DNA of 64,000 nucleotides from Marthasterias glacialis (Eukaryota; Echinodermata; Asteroidea; Forcipulatida; Asteriidae): the NCBI GenBank assembly GCA_911728455.2, contig OU452231.1, positions 11,280,078 to 11,344,077 of the forward strand. Direction: 5' to 3'. The position numbers and the translations under genes were made by a program. Below the pieces are notes generated by a model. The model saw only the letters and a program-made list of their open reading frames with translations. It was not told where the DNA came from and ran no database searches. This document shows, in pieces, positions 23,037-36,826 of the stretch. The stretch's first letter is position 1. Each line of letters begins with the position of its first letter.

Positions 23037-26000
23037 AAATGGACATTTGAAATGGAGTTTTCATTCAAAAAAAAATAAGAAATGTATTTTTGAAGTGTAA
23101 ATACACCTTTTTTCATAAAAATGTTTTCAAACATATGTTTCAAGATTAATTTTGAAGATTTTCAAGTACCGACCTCACCCCTCCAATGGGAGCATTAACT
23201 TGCCTGAACATAAGCAAACCTGTGGCATAATGTAGGGAGCTTCTGTTGCCTGTGCATAAATGTAGCCTGACCGTGCTGCCGCCCTGACATCTTGTGTATA
23301 TTTTGAGCCCTTTGGAAAATGTGTTAACGCAGTGAAATTTTAATAAGTAATATCAAGGGACCAGGCTTTCTTTTTTCCTGACCTTACGTCATGAATACCG
23401 CCACACATTCATTTTGTAATTGATGGATAAACACTCCTTATGAACTCAAATAACAAAAAACAAATTTTACCAACTTTTTTTTATGGAACAAAAGCACCCA
23501 ATGAAAAGAAATTTAGCCTTTTTGTTTTAACAGACATCCACTGTTCTTGAAATGTCAGATTTCTGATGATGAGAATGAAGCACCAATTTGAGTAATTTTG
23601 AAATCAAGTGTTTCCTTGAGAGGTGTGTTGCTTGTGAGAACAATTAGTATTGCTAATAAGAAGTATCTCATAATTTTCCTTTTTTTTTATACAAAATCTA
23701 TGAAGCAAAATAAATGTTCTCATAGAAAATTTCCTTAGGTTTGGGTTTTGGTAAACTGCAGGGAATTGTTTATAATAATGCTCTGAGCATTGCCTGTACT
23801 CTTAGCAATGTTGCACAAATGCAGTTAGTCAAAAATAAGGAAAGTGCCATGCACAGCAAAACTTTGTAAACTTTGTACTTTGGTTTTTCAATTTTTAATG
23901 GCATAGCTGAGAAAAAGACAAACCCCCACCCTCAAAAACCAGCAGATCATCAGAAAAAGTTGCATGCCTGAAAATAAGTTCACCCAAGCAAATTAAATAG
24001 TTGATGAGCATAGTCAATTACACATTTTTCGACAAACATTTTATTTTAAGCATCTAAACTCAAAACAACACATACAGCACCTGAGCGCAATACCGTTTTC
24101 TGTTAACTCATTACTGGCTGTGCAGTTCCTGCAACACTTTCTAACTTAGCAAGTCAAATCTGTACAGTCTCCTGGTGTTAAACTTATCACTGAGCCAAGA
24201 ATGCCCACCTGACACCCACAGCTTTCTTAAAACTAAAAAAAGATTAACTCTCTCTACCCAGGGTGTTATTTCACAACTTTCTGTGAATTTAGAAATTCCC
24301 CCTTGCAGTGTTGGCACATACAGACAGGAGAAGAAGAAAAATACACGTACATGAAGGCCTTCACAATTGACCATATTTTTGACTACGTGAGGGCACTTTT
24401 AACGGCAAATTTCCATGCATCATAATCACAGGTTCATCTTATTTTGACTGTCTGTATGATTTTCTTGTAACAAGGGCTGAATAAATAATAACAATTAAAA
24501 AATAAACGTTTTTTTGCATCATGTCAACTTGGTTGACTTTCACCCTCATGCAATCAAAAATACTACTAATTGGCATGAAACTACTGTAATACTAATACAG
24601 ATTTGAATTTCATGACATCCAACTGGTAGACAAACATTCAAAGGTATCTGTCTATTAATGTAGCTCAAATGCCTGTCCTTCCAAAGTCAAAGACCTTCAA
24701 AATACACCCACCCCCTAAAACTACCCCTGATAACAAACATGTCCATATGAAAATAATTGAGGTCATTTGTTCCTAGACAATCCTCAAAAATGTTTTTACA
24801 AACGCTCACAGTAGAGGGTCCCTGCTTGACATTAGCCGGGGAAGTCTGGAGAAATTGGGAACATTTCCTAAAAGAAGTTTTAAATTACAGTAGTTCATGT
24901 TAATACCACTGATTTCATTCAACAGGCGGCATTTGTCAAGTCTCCATATTCCTTACAAGCTCCAAACCCATGGCATTTGGTTTTTACAACAAAGGTCTTG
25001 TGTGCGAGTGTGTGTATTTTTTGGGAAGTTTCTCAGACAACTAAATCAGCTCTCGGGCAAAATAATACCACATTTTATATGAAAATAATTGGGTGCACTG
25101 GCGTCTACGAAATGAGGTAATAATACTAGCATCACTCAGAGGCATTACTCAACTCATTGTTACACAAACAATAATCAGAAGGTCACACACACTTAATGAT
25201 TAACATACAGCTGGGGTTATGCTTGAAGTCAAAAGCGCTGTAAAGGTAACAGTCAAATCCCTGTACGCGCCAAAGAAAAAGAAAGAAAGAACTTCGGTAA
25301 TCTGCTTTGTGTGTGTTAGCAGTGCCAACTGCCAAGAAGAAATTTTGAAAAAACTCTTCTTTGACTGAACAATCGGTCACCAGCCAGAGCAAATCTCAGC
25401 TTTGTTGTGGGGCTAAAAAAAAAGGCAATCGGGTTAATATACTTGCGTCTGCATTACCACAGAGTACAAAAGGTGAATTAAGATCTGGGCAACAACAGAT
25501 GACCCCAATCATTAGTAAGAGAAATTTCTACACAGTTAGTATGAAGATCAAATTTGAACAGCTAAGGTGGTGACACTGGTTGCTGTAAGTGTGAGAAAAA
25601 TTGAACTCATTTACACAAGCTAAGCAGTGCAATATCTATACTACAGCACTTAAGTATAGTACAAGTATTGACAGTGACATAATAAAGATCTTGCGCTGCA
25701 CGTCTTGGGCTTTCTGCTATAGGACAAAGGTTGAACTAAGTAAACTAAATAGTGAAAAAAGTATGTGTTGGAAAAACACTGGATTACAGGACTAGTTTGG
25801 TTGTGGATGTGCGGTTACTGACCCAATGCTACAATTAATGGACTCAGGCTAGAGGTTCAGTCCTCCAGTGGATATTTCAAGCCCTGCTTTACCTCGGTAA
25901 TGAAAAATAAAAAAATAAATAGGCAGATATGTCCTACAGCCCAGGCTACTGTCCGGCTTGGCTGGAACCAAAGAAATTGAACAAACCTTTAAGCAAGAAG

Positions 26001-29000
26001 GAGTCTAGGACTTAAAGATAGTACAGTCTCAAAAGCAACAGGGTTAATCAAATCAATACAAGAAAACACCTGGGAATGTGACCTTAATTTGAATCAACCT
26101 TGGACAACACTGTACACTTCGATTTCATCAGGTGAGGGGAACAAAACACAACAAATCTGGCGATAATTAACAATTGATTGCTCACAAAAAAAGAAATTGA
26201 TTGTGCTTTGCATCAATTTGATGAGAACTTTAAACTTGAAGAGGCATGGGGGGGGGGGGGGGAAATGATCTCCAAAATAAAAAAAAAAATAAAAACAAAA
26301 AATGACAAGTGAGAAAGCCGGAAATGGAAATGATTGCATTTCACATTGATCAGAACTTGAACTTGAACTTGAGTATTGGGTGAATAAAGCAAAATCAGAA
26401 ATGGCAAAAAAAAAAAAAAGAATTGGAAATTGATTGGGTTCACGAAAAGTAGCAAGATATAAAGTTTTTACAAGAAAAGGAAGAAAAGCAGAGCAAAAAA
26501 GTGTCAGGAATTTTAATATGCTGACAAATTTGGGATCAAAAGTGAAAATGACACTATAAAGAAGTTAACAATAATAATAATTATAATAACAAAAATAATA
26601 ATTAGCTTTGTGCATACATGAAATCTGCTCAATAACAAAACTCAATTTTGGGGGTAATCTTTTGGTCAAATTGGTGCTTAAATCCAACCTAAGAAAAGTC
26701 TGTATTCCCAGGTCAAGAACATTAACTTTCCAATTTCCACAACTGACTGATGCGAGATAAACTTTGCCCTGTTGCAAATAGAACATCTTGTATAGAACTT
26801 CTTCCAATTCAATATTTACAAGCAATTTGTTACAGTGGCTCTTCAATCCCCCCTCATCCCTGTCAACCCTTTGAATGGGGTTGCTAGGTATCACTGGAGG
26901 GGTCATGCTTGTAAACCCTCTTGACCCCTGACCTTTGTAAAACTACTGCTTCAAACCTAGCAACGAGAACAGATCTATATAATTGGACAATTACTTGTGA
27001 AATACAGCAGGGTCTTGTTTTATTAGTGTTGCCACCTTTGCACCCGGAATGGAAGTGCAGTATCATGTCCATGGGCGGGAAAAACTGTAGACAGTGTAAT
27101 TTCCTCAAACGTTATGGAGCAAATGAAATTTGTTGAATAACACTTCAGTTTTTTTTGTTCCTCTCTATCTATCTCTATTAGAGGTAGTGGATGGAGGGAG
27201 AGACTACATGTAATACTGCAGTATTTTTTGTCTGCATTTGCAAAAATCCAAACCACATGGTCTTCAAGATTAACACCTGTTACCTGGGAGTATACAGGGC
27301 TCGAAATTTACACTGGACTGCAAGCTCGAGGTCAGTGTTTGGCTGGTAAAGTTACAACCAGACAAGTCCAGTTGTGTTGTGTTCTTGCATAATAGCAGCT
27401 CACCTCATCTTTAATTTTTTAAAAATCATGTTTAAATGTTGACTTTGAGTCCGATAATTTCCATTCTGTTGAGTATGAAAGTTTTACCCATGACACTGTG
27501 TAGAAAGTTGTTCTCATATTTATTCATTCTGGTCTTGTAACACATATTTGGTGCAGCTTAAAGCCCTGAGTCTTGTGAATTTTCCCCCCAAATTTCAGTC
27601 CTGGTATACAGTATCTCTTATCAAATTTCAACATAAATCAGGTCTTTTGCTCAGATCTCATGATCAACCTCTCAAAGATGGCCTTGCCTCAAATAAAAAA
27701 ATATATATAATAGGCCTGTCCCATTTTCTTCACTCCCTGGTCCCATCAGCATCCATTTTGTTATTAATTTTTTTTTCCTCTTGTAAACTGTCCTTCAGTT
27801 CAATTCAATAATCCTCAGCCTAAACGAACCAGATATTTTTTTAAATATTATTGATGCATCTTTACTTCCTAAATTTGTCCAATTTAAAAAACAAAAACTT
27901 CCCATCAACAATATTTTTACTTGCTTAGCAAGTCTTTTTTATTTGCTTAGCTTCAAAATGTCTGTATTAAGATAGGTGTACCTTAATTTGGGACACTTTA
28001 CCTGACAACACAAGAATCTGCAGTTCTCTTCACTTATTCAAGAACTTGCTGAAGACTCGTTTCGATAACTCCACACATTATATTATTATTATTAGGTGTT
28101 ATAACTTTGTGGAAGTATTTCCAAAGGGACAGTGGCCCCCATTGGTGAAAAAAGGGAAAAGAAAAACAAACTGTATCGCCACTTTAAAAGTAACAACACT
28201 GACCTACAGGTCATGGGTGATTGAAAACAGACTATACACACTCAAACATGTGTCCATAAACATATGACAGATATTAGCATTTAGGCTAAAGTATTAAATT
28301 GCTCTAAGCATAGGGTTACCAGTCCATTATGAGCCCAGCATGGGGGTAGCTCTCCCACCAATGTAGGAACAAAGCACTGGAGATGTGTACCTTATTTGAG
28401 TCTAACGACACAGTCTACCACCCATGAACAGGAAAATATCAAAAAATAGTGGCTGATCATGGTCTGATGATTGTTTATGTTATTTGATCCAATCTATACA
28501 ATAAATTAAATTAACTTTTATAGATAATGTCTCCGGTCCTCTGTGTATTTAACTCAATGAACAACAAGAGAAAGCTGATTTTACTTGTCTGAAGGGGGGA
28601 CATACAGCACTTCAAAACAAAATAAATCTAATTTTTATAAGGGGAATTTTATAAATATTCCTTTTGAGTTTTCATGTATAAATTGAATGAACCTGTTGAT
28701 GTTTTGGTACCAATCTGTTTTGATTTAGCAAAGGGAAACCAAGCATGGCCCTGTATTAAGCTACACTAAAACACTTTTCTGAAATATTAAAACCAAAACT
28801 AACTCACCTGCCAGTAACATAAGTATACAGGATTGACTTAAATCAGTTACTGATCATCATGGTCTTTGGTCAGTTCATGCCAGCTAAGTGATGAAATCCT
28901 GCAACCTTCAATGAGCTGGGATGCAGATAGTCCCACTACCAGCATACAAATTTAAGAACAATTCCTTGCCAGAGCAGTGTTGCTGGTCCTTCTTAATCTT

Positions 29001-32000
29001 AGCACTGGTCTGACTTCTGCTTCCAAGCATGGAGGTAGAAGCCACTGAGAAGATGAAGACAGCATTTTCAACAAAGACTGAACAATAAACACACCTGCAT
29101 ATCCAAACTGACCAACATATTTGTAATACCAACGTCCACTCTGTCCAAACTCATCAAGCGTTTATCGATGCAGCCTCAACGAAAAATGTCCTCTTCCACA
29201 GCACCAATTCCTGAAATCCACCTGTTGTTATTAAGTCACTTCCTTCCTACTTAAACCCTCATTCAGAAGTGAACACCTTTTGCCTGCTGCAGTCTTGTAA
29301 TAAACTTCATTTGCATACAGATGCCTTATCACCAATACAATATAAACAGAGTCTTGATTTAACTGACCAATCTCTTTCCATGGATGCCCCACTCTAGCAC
29401 AGTGTTGGTCATGGACCCTTTGTGTGGTTCAGTGCTGGGTCATTGATGCAGAAACTGTACAGGAAGTCAGTGTTTGCTTGTATTTATTTATATCATTTTG
29501 GCTTATAGTTCAGACCAGCAAGATAAAAGAGGATGGTCTTAAATGAACCAGGTGACAATGATGTAGGGGGACAAAAATGATGGTGTATGGGGGGGGGGAT
29601 GAGCTGAGGGTTAAGGTTCAAATGAGCAAAAGTCTCCATCATAATCATGGAGGGAAAAAATGTCTTCCACATCTATGATCACGGTCATCATTTCCGTTAA
29701 GTGTCACATAAAGATAGTACGTACCGCATTGGTAAAATAACAATGTTTATAATCACATTACTTATCAATCACCCCCCTTTTATTTTACAAAAGATCAGTG
29801 CTAGATTTTGACCACTCTTCTTTCCCTACCTGATTACAAGGGTCTTTCTTATTTGTTTTCCCCCTTCTTCTGCTTCATTTTCTCTGCCCCTATTGTTTTC
29901 AGGACCCAATGCCTAAAGTAAAGGTTAAACAAGAGAGGCATCTTTGAGGGTCCAACTTTCTTTCTCTTCCCTTTTATTTAAAACAAGAGACAGATAGTAT
30001 GAACATTGCACCTCTTTTACCAAACAGATTTACTATCATACAGTTAAAATATAGGATTTTCTTTGTAGTCCATGTTTAATTCACTTGACAAAGCAGAACA
30101 CAAGTTGCTCTATGCCAGCAGGTCTTGTAATCCTTCAAGAACCATGGAGGCAAGAACCTAGGTGTGGCATTGAACACAAATCCCTCCTCTCATGTCTTAC
30201 AATCTGAGAGCCCACACAGTAAAACTGATCGAACATCTCACAATGGATCTCACATTGATCCCAAATGGGGACAGGAGATTTATCTAAACCAGATAAAAGC
30301 TATGCTTTGCCCGCAAGGGATGGCTTAGAGAGAGACAGCAGCACAATAGAGAATGACTCATAGGGGGGCAGTACTCCTGTTGCACCCTTAGTGTTAAGGG
30401 GTACGTTTACAAACATACCGGTGTGCAACAACAATAATGTGTCATGGGTAATCTTTGGAACCGACCTTGCATTCACTCCTGATGCAACTTTGAATCATAT
30501 TTAAACAGAAAGGGTAACATGCACAATTTATGAATCACTAAGCCAAATCAAGAAGTCATAAATAGTCTTGCTTTAATTAATGTTACAAAAGGCAACTCAC
30601 TGATGTTGGTGCTTATTGCCCACCCACATTAGAAGCATAAATGTACATTTAAAAATAGACACAAATTCTTAATGTGTACATTACACAAAAACACTGTTTG
30701 TATGTTAATGGTACATGTATGCAACAAGTCCAATTTAATGGTTTAAAGTGAGCTGTTGCTTAGTCCTTTAAATAGTAGTCCCCTGTTTGTTTCAAATCAC
30801 ATATTGGTACTTTCTACACATGCATAGCAGTTGGTTGCAAATTTCAAATATTTTTTAATGACAAGAAATATTGAACTAAGCTGTATTGAGTTTAAAAGTT
30901 TACCTGAGATTTAAGAATACATGTACAGTCAACTTACATAGAGACTAAACCTTGAATGTATTACAGAGAAAGGGGCGGGGAGTGGAGGGGGAATCAGTAT
31001 GATGCTTTGTTCACTTACACATGGATCCTTATGGCATATTAAAAATCCAACTGCATGTTTTGTTTGATTCTGTTGGTTCCACCATGGTTGGACTGAGGAC
31101 TGCTCTAGTAAACTGATTACACTTTACATGGGATAAGGCATACCATAATCAGAGTCCAGCAGTTTGGGTGATGAGTTACCATGATGAGGTGTTGGATTTT
31201 GTTAGAGCTTATAGCTCTATGGTTAGAGTGAGGAAGGACCAAAGCAAGTCACTCCAGGGATTTACGATTACAGAAGTCTGAACTTCCGCTTGAATTGATA
31301 GACATTTCTGAGGACTGCGGATGTAAATGACTGATGAAAGGGGAGCAGTGAGAGCCAGTCTGGTGCATGCATAATCCAGCAATTGTAATGTAAACCAATC
31401 TGGATTATTGTGAGTAAAGAGGTTTTCTTTCACGGGGGTGTTGACAGTATCCACTATCCCCCCATGCACAACAATCAATGCCTCTGTGTATCCCATGTTC
31501 CACAGCAGGTATTAAAAGGATCCTATTCAAGTGTGTGGTCCTGACTTTAAACTAGTGTAACCCTGTACTTGTGTAAGTCGAGATTCTTTACAGCAGCACA
31601 AGCCAGAAGAACTGATATTCCAAAAAGGCAAGCTGGGCTGCACTGGTCGTGGCCCCTAAACAGTGTTTCTCTTGAAGACTTGGGACTTTAACCCTTACAT
31701 ACAGTCCTAAATCCTCCAGAATCCCGATCAGGAAGTCGTCTTACTTGTAGGATTTGGGACCACAGGAATGAACAACAATTGCTCATTATTGCAACAGACA
31801 TACTAATATCATCCAAGTCTAAACATTTGGGTGTCGAATTGACCATACAGTGGAGTTTTGGGTAGATGTGGGTGGTCATAAGGCTAAGAGGGCTTGAGTT
31901 CAAGACTTCTTCAGTAATAAATTGACTCCGAGCCTTCGCAGTTCAAGCCATTCATGTGAATTCACTAGGCCAGATGCTTCAAAAAGGCGAGGTGCACTGG

Positions 32001-32019
32001 TCTTTCTCTATGGCCCTGG
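23037..32019. other. Long non-coding stretch, no gene seen
   Basis: About 9 kb without any coding region, RNA gene or splice pattern I can defend. Contents noted: a dispersed-repeat copy at about 23845-23970; a poly-G run at about 26249-26262; an AAT-rich low-complexity patch at 26565-26605; a GGGCTCGAAATTTACACTGG word typical of an interspersed repeat at 27298; a reverse copy of the 13815-14045 repeat at about 31050-31210. Confidence 0.45.
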
Positions 32020-32151
32020 GGTGGATTTCACAAAACTAGTCCCAACTTAGGTCTAGTCCTAACTTATGACTAGTCCTAGAAGATTGAACTAGTTACTTGT
32101 CCTAACTCATGATACATGCAAGACTAGTCCTAGCGCTTTGTGAAATCCACC
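32020..32151. mobile_element. Fold-back MITE GGTGGATTTCACAAA ... TTTGTGAAATCCACC
   Basis: The termini GGTGGATTTCACAAA and TTTGTGAAATCCACC are inverted copies. The 130-base interior is made of repeated ACTAGTCC and GGTCTAGTCCTAACTTA words. It appears to be inserted in an older repeat: GGCCCT on the left resumes as GGCGCCCT on the right. Confidence 0.8.
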
Positions 32152-34047
32152 TCTGGCGCCCTAAATAAGATATTTTTTCTAAGAGATTTTCAGATTTTCT
32201 AAACTACCTGGCCCTTTTTGAATAATGAAATTCCAGGCCTGATGTAGTGCCCTCTACCATTTATTCAGTACAGGGGCTGTTCAACATTTTCACTGTCATA
32301 TGAAGAATACCGTGTGGGTCCGGGGTGGGGGGGGGGGGGGGAGAGGGCGTCAGAGGTTGTATACAACTGTAGGTCTTAAAAAATGTTTGATATTTGTATG
32401 GTAGAATCAACAGAAGAAATACAAAAATTAAAGAAAAAAAAATACTCTAAAATCTAGCAAGCAGTAGTCGATAATGCTGTGATGGGAAAGGGGGTGTTAT
32501 TTTAAAAATTTTACTATATTGTACTATTAGAATTAGTGTTAGTGCATACCAATATTGACATGCATAAAAACATGCTGATAATTGGGTGGGGGCCTCTCTG
32601 TACATCCTTAAAAATGTTGAAACCTTTGGACGACACCTTAGTTGTAAAAAAGCACCAAGCTTTAAATATTTATCAATGAGTGTGTTTAGAAAAAAACTAC
32701 AAAGCTGAGCTTCTAGATTTGTGCACTTTTGACATAAAATATGAAGTGTTTGCTTGAGATAATACAAAGAGGCCAAAATGGACTTGACACAAAACACTTC
32801 AATGGATTGATTTCTAATTACGTCATGAGCTTTTTCTGTGACACACTTGAAAAAGTGGCATTTCAAATGGCCTATGTCCCGCATACTGCTGTGGTACTGA
32901 CTATATACAGTATTGTACATGTACGTGTGTTGATTATAAAACTTATTTTTAATATATTTTTGGGGGAGAAATTCATACTATGCTACAGATGTACATACCT
33001 GTACCCCTTCCAACTAAAACAAAAATTGAAAATAACACATGTAAATGCCACTATATCTGTGTATTTTCAATTCCCACTCAGTTCTCTCACCAGCATTTTT
33101 TTCCCAGGGTGGGGAAATCCATCGCGACAGTCACAGCATAATGCCATGAACATCATCAGTTGGGTGCTGTATTTTTAAGGAGTGGTAACACCATTTTTTA
33201 GTATGGCCTGGAAAGATAAAGTGTGGCGGGGTGGGCTCATTTTCATCAACAGTGAGACAGGCCAGCCACGCCTGTGTATGCCTGGTGCGAACACTGTTCT
33301 CACTGAATACTGAAAACAACCGCAACGGTTCTGGACTCTTTCCTTTTTAAGCGTACATCCAGCCACAGAGCAAGGACAAAAAAGCCTTCAGTGTCGGTCT
33401 AGTACCACAAGTTCAACTGATGGTGGCTGATCATGTTTGTCGCATGCCTGTTCATTAAGACCTCACACGTTCTGCTCGCTTGCTATACTTTACAAGGTGT
33501 TGATACTTACACCATGGAGGAAAGCTTACACTATTTATCATTCCAGACAGCCATCATTGAATTGATAACCAACAGCTTAAGGATGTATAAATATTTACTG
33601 AATGATAGCTTGTGTTAAACCATCAAGAACATTGGTTGCTGAGACCAAGGCCCAATATTCAAAGCTGTTGAATTAGTTGAGCAGAAACAAATTGCTTATA
33701 AATTATACATGTAAAAGTGCGTAGAACTAACCTTATAGTAGGTACTGGGTGTGTTAAAACACACTAAAATTAAATTAATTAAAATTACTGGTTTCTCATC
33801 ATGTTTTTTTGTATGTTTTTTTTATGGTATCCCAACACTGCGGCCCAACAAAAAGTTGTAAGACAACTTGACCAGTAAAGTTAAATCAACACAGGTGCAT
33901 GAACAATTATGAGAATCGCTTATAAAAAGGGGGGCCTCAAAAGTGATTAGCACTGTTACCCATGGTCCTTGAAATTCCTGTTTAGAGAAGAATAGGAAGA
34001 AATATCGGTTTTAGATGTGGCAGGAAACCCCAAATTGGGAAAACTGG
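32152..34047. other. Non-coding stretch, no gene seen
   Basis: A poly-G run lies at about 32328-32341. The stretch has two long chance frames (157 codons on minus from 32920; 145 codons on plus from 32741) that overlap each other, lack known motifs and have AT-driven composition. I do not call either a gene. Confidence 0.4.
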
Positions 34048-34130
34048 CACTGCCAAAAATAATTTTCTTATGTAAGAAAAGTAATCTTGAATTAAGAATA
34101 TAATTCTTGTTATAAGACAAAATGTAAAAA

Positions 34131-34400
34131 TACAGTAACGTTGTGTCCAAATAAAAAGAGTGGCCATTTCGGGGTATCTGCAGAACAGAGGGTTACACCC
34201 GGCAGCTGTTTGATTATTCTGGTTTCGTATGCTAATCTTAGATAGATGTGTTCATAAATTCATGTAGTTGAAGTTGCTGTATGACGATATGATTTGTATT
34301 TTTGACTACAATTATTCAAGGAAATTGTAAGGAAATTCCAAGAAAAATCTAAGGAAATTCATGAAAATCTAAGAAAAAAATTGTGCCAATCTAAAAAATT
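34131..34400. repeat. Direct repeat, left copy
   Basis: The blocks GTGGCCATTT, AACAGAGGGTTACA, TTTGACTACAATTATT and AAAATTGTGCCAATCTA occur here and again, in the same order, at 35719-36003. Confidence 0.7.
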
Positions 34401-34909
34401 GCAATATCTTTAAGACCTTTTTTGTCCTTGTGTGGGTGAATTGAAGTGTTAGTCGGCGTGAGTGTGGTCTATGCACGCTCCGCAGTTGAATGACTAGGCG
34501 ACCTTGCTCTGGTGGTCCAAAATTACATAATGGTTACATGGCGTCTTTACACGACTTCCGTTTCCAGGCAGGGGAAACATTAGCATGATTCACATCATCC
34601 ATTTTCAACAGGTTAAAAGTACAGTGTACAAACAAGTCTACTTTGATAGAATGAACAAGAACATAGTTAAAACGTAATGCGCAATTTTCTTTTGATTGAT
34701 AGTAATAGCGTTAGCAAAGAGGTTAAATGCAAGAGGTGTAGTTCAAAGCACCATGCCATCCCCATTGTTCAAACAAAATGAAATTTTACATCAAATCAAT
34801 TTTAAGGCCACATGTAACTAAAAAAAGATGGTACATGTTTCCTCAAAGAAAAGCTTCATGTATTTTCAAGCAAATATTTCAATCCTAGGATAAGAAACAA
34901 CAAAATGTT

Positions 34910-35440
34910 CACCATTGGTATCTTCCCAGTATACATGAGACATTTCCTGTCCTAGAATTAAAATGAAAGATGTGTTCACTGTTCTTCCTCGGTAATAAGC
35001 TTGTTTTCATAAAATATCCTGGGGTTTTAAATTGATGTTATCACAGCATTTTTTCTAAGATAGTTGAGGCATTTACTTAACTGTCATAGGATAATACAAC
35101 AGCTGTGGTCACTGTGTTTATCTCCTATATTTGAGACATTTCCTTAACTATCCTAGGATTAAAAACAGATGCATTCACCATGTTTTTTCTCCTAGGATAG
35201 TTGAGGCATTTCCTTAACTATCCTAGGATTAAAACAGATGCATTCACCATGTTTTTTCTCCTAGGATAGTTGAGGCATTTCCTTAACTATCATAGGATTA
35301 AAAACAGGTAGAGTGACTGATTTTTCTCCTAGGATAGTTTAGGCATTTTCCTTAAATATCCTAGGATTAAACAAACAGGTTTGCTGACTGTTTTTCAACC
35401 TAGGATAATTGAGGCAATTCCTCAACTTTCCTATTAAAGT
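34910..35440. repeat. 69-bp tandem array, each unit with a CCTAGGATAGTT hairpin
   Basis: CCTAGG-type unit starts fall at about 34986, 35054, 35124, 35191, 35260, 35328 and 35399, spacing 67-71. In the best units CCTAGGATAGTT and AACTATCCTAGG are perfect 12-base inverted arms, separated by 13 bases. The rest of the unit (AAAAACAGATGCATTCACCA) is also repeated, so this is a satellite and not a CRISPR array. Confidence 0.85.
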
Positions 35441-35718
35441 GTCCAGTGTTTTCCCCCTAGATATTACAGAATAGTTTGGGGTATAATGCAGATAGAGGTG
35501 GAGTAAATGGGGCAGTGCTTCCACTCCTTAGGAAATTTCCTTATTTAAGGGAAATTTTAACGTCCTAAGGATATTTTAACATCCCAGGGAAATTTTGAAG
35601 GAAGTGAAAATATTTCAATTTCAAGAAAATTCCAAAATGTTAAGGAAATTGCAAAATCTACAATTTTTTTTATAGAAATATTGAAAATTAAATAAAAACA
35701 ACACAATCAAGCAAACAT

Positions 35719-36003
35719 ACAGTAAACTTTTGTCTAAATGAAAAGTGTGGCCATTTTGAGGCATCAGCGGAACAGAGGGTTACAACCAGTAGATGTTTGA
35801 TTAGTCTCGTTTCATTTCTTTTGTACGTTAAGCATAGGTTTGAGATAACCTCACAACTTCAAGTAGTTGTAGTTGCTTTATGACGGTGTGATCTGAATTT
35901 TTGACTACAATTATTTAAGGAATTCTAATTCAGAGAAATCTAAAGAAAGTTTGGAAAATCTAAGGAAAAAATTGTGCCAATCTATGGAAATTCAATTTTG
36001 AGA
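35719..36003. repeat. Direct repeat, right copy
   Basis: The partner of 34131-34400, about 1.6 kb away in the same orientation. The order of the blocks is preserved, with many substitutions and small indels. Confidence 0.7.
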
Positions 36004-36826
36004 AGTGTAAACACTGGTTAAAGTGGTAATCAATATTCATGAAGTCACAAGATAAAAATGTTTGGTTATAAGAAACAAGTTCTTGAATTAAAGGAAAGAT
36101 CTCCTGATAGCATTGAGAAAACCTTAACTGTAACTCTTAAAGCATAAGATTTTTTTGTTTTTTGTTTGTTTCTTGATTTAAGAAAAGTTATGACATTTTC
36201 TTGTGTCACTCCCTAGAAAATGAAATTAGAAAATATTTCTTACTGTTTTTTCTTAAATAAGGAAATCTTGCAAGAAATAAAATCTTCAATAAACAATTCA
36301 TTTAGCAACATATTTCTCAACAAGATTTCTTTACATTATCTTATTAAGAGTAAATGAAAATTCTTGATTCAAGAAAACCTTTGAGGGTTTATCAAATCAA
36401 GAAACATAGACTATAATTTCTTGTATCACTCCTTAGAAAAATGTATCTGTTTTAAGTTTTTTTTCTTACAACAAGAAATTCATTTCTGGCAGTGTGCAAT
36501 CAGATCTAGAGACAGAACACCCAATCCACATTCAAGGCAGTGACTTCTTTGGGCAATGTTTAACAATAACGAACAAGGAATCATGCTAGAGCAGGCTTAT
36601 TCCTACCCAGTAGCTAGGTAGAAAATTAACAGTCGGAAATTGAATCAAATGTGTCTTACAGCATAATATAAATGTCATGAATAATGACCCCCTATATGAT
36701 GGAAACTTTCCAGCCAGCGAGGCCATTTTATAAATCAGCGCCCCGGCACTTATCCCCCCATTACAATGAATGCAATGGAATGTTCCCAGCTACAGAAATG
36801 CACAAAGGTAACTCCTTAATCTATCT

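Larger units (their letters stand above)
34048..36494. mobile_element. Composite non-autonomous DNA transposon with CACTGCCA ends
   Basis: The left end (CACTGCCAAAAATAATTTTC) and right end (ATTTCTGGCAGTG, preceded by TTCTTACAACAAGAAATTC) are inverted relatives. CACT-type ends occur in the EnSpm/CACTA superfamily, but the 3-base flanks (TGG, TGC) do not match cleanly, so the superfamily is inference. Inside are a diverged direct duplication (about 34131-34400 and 35719-36003) and a 69-bp tandem array between them. Subterminal TTCTT/AAGAA words abound. There is no transposase. Confidence 0.55.

Noticed and set aside
32447-33178. 157-codon minus frame and overlapping 145-codon plus frame
   Set aside because: They overlap on opposite strands in AT-rich DNA, show no motif, and lack splice or conservation evidence.
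34910-35440. CRISPR-like array of palindromic repeats
   Set aside because: The 'spacers' are themselves repeated copies and the setting is an animal genome. It is a tandem satellite.
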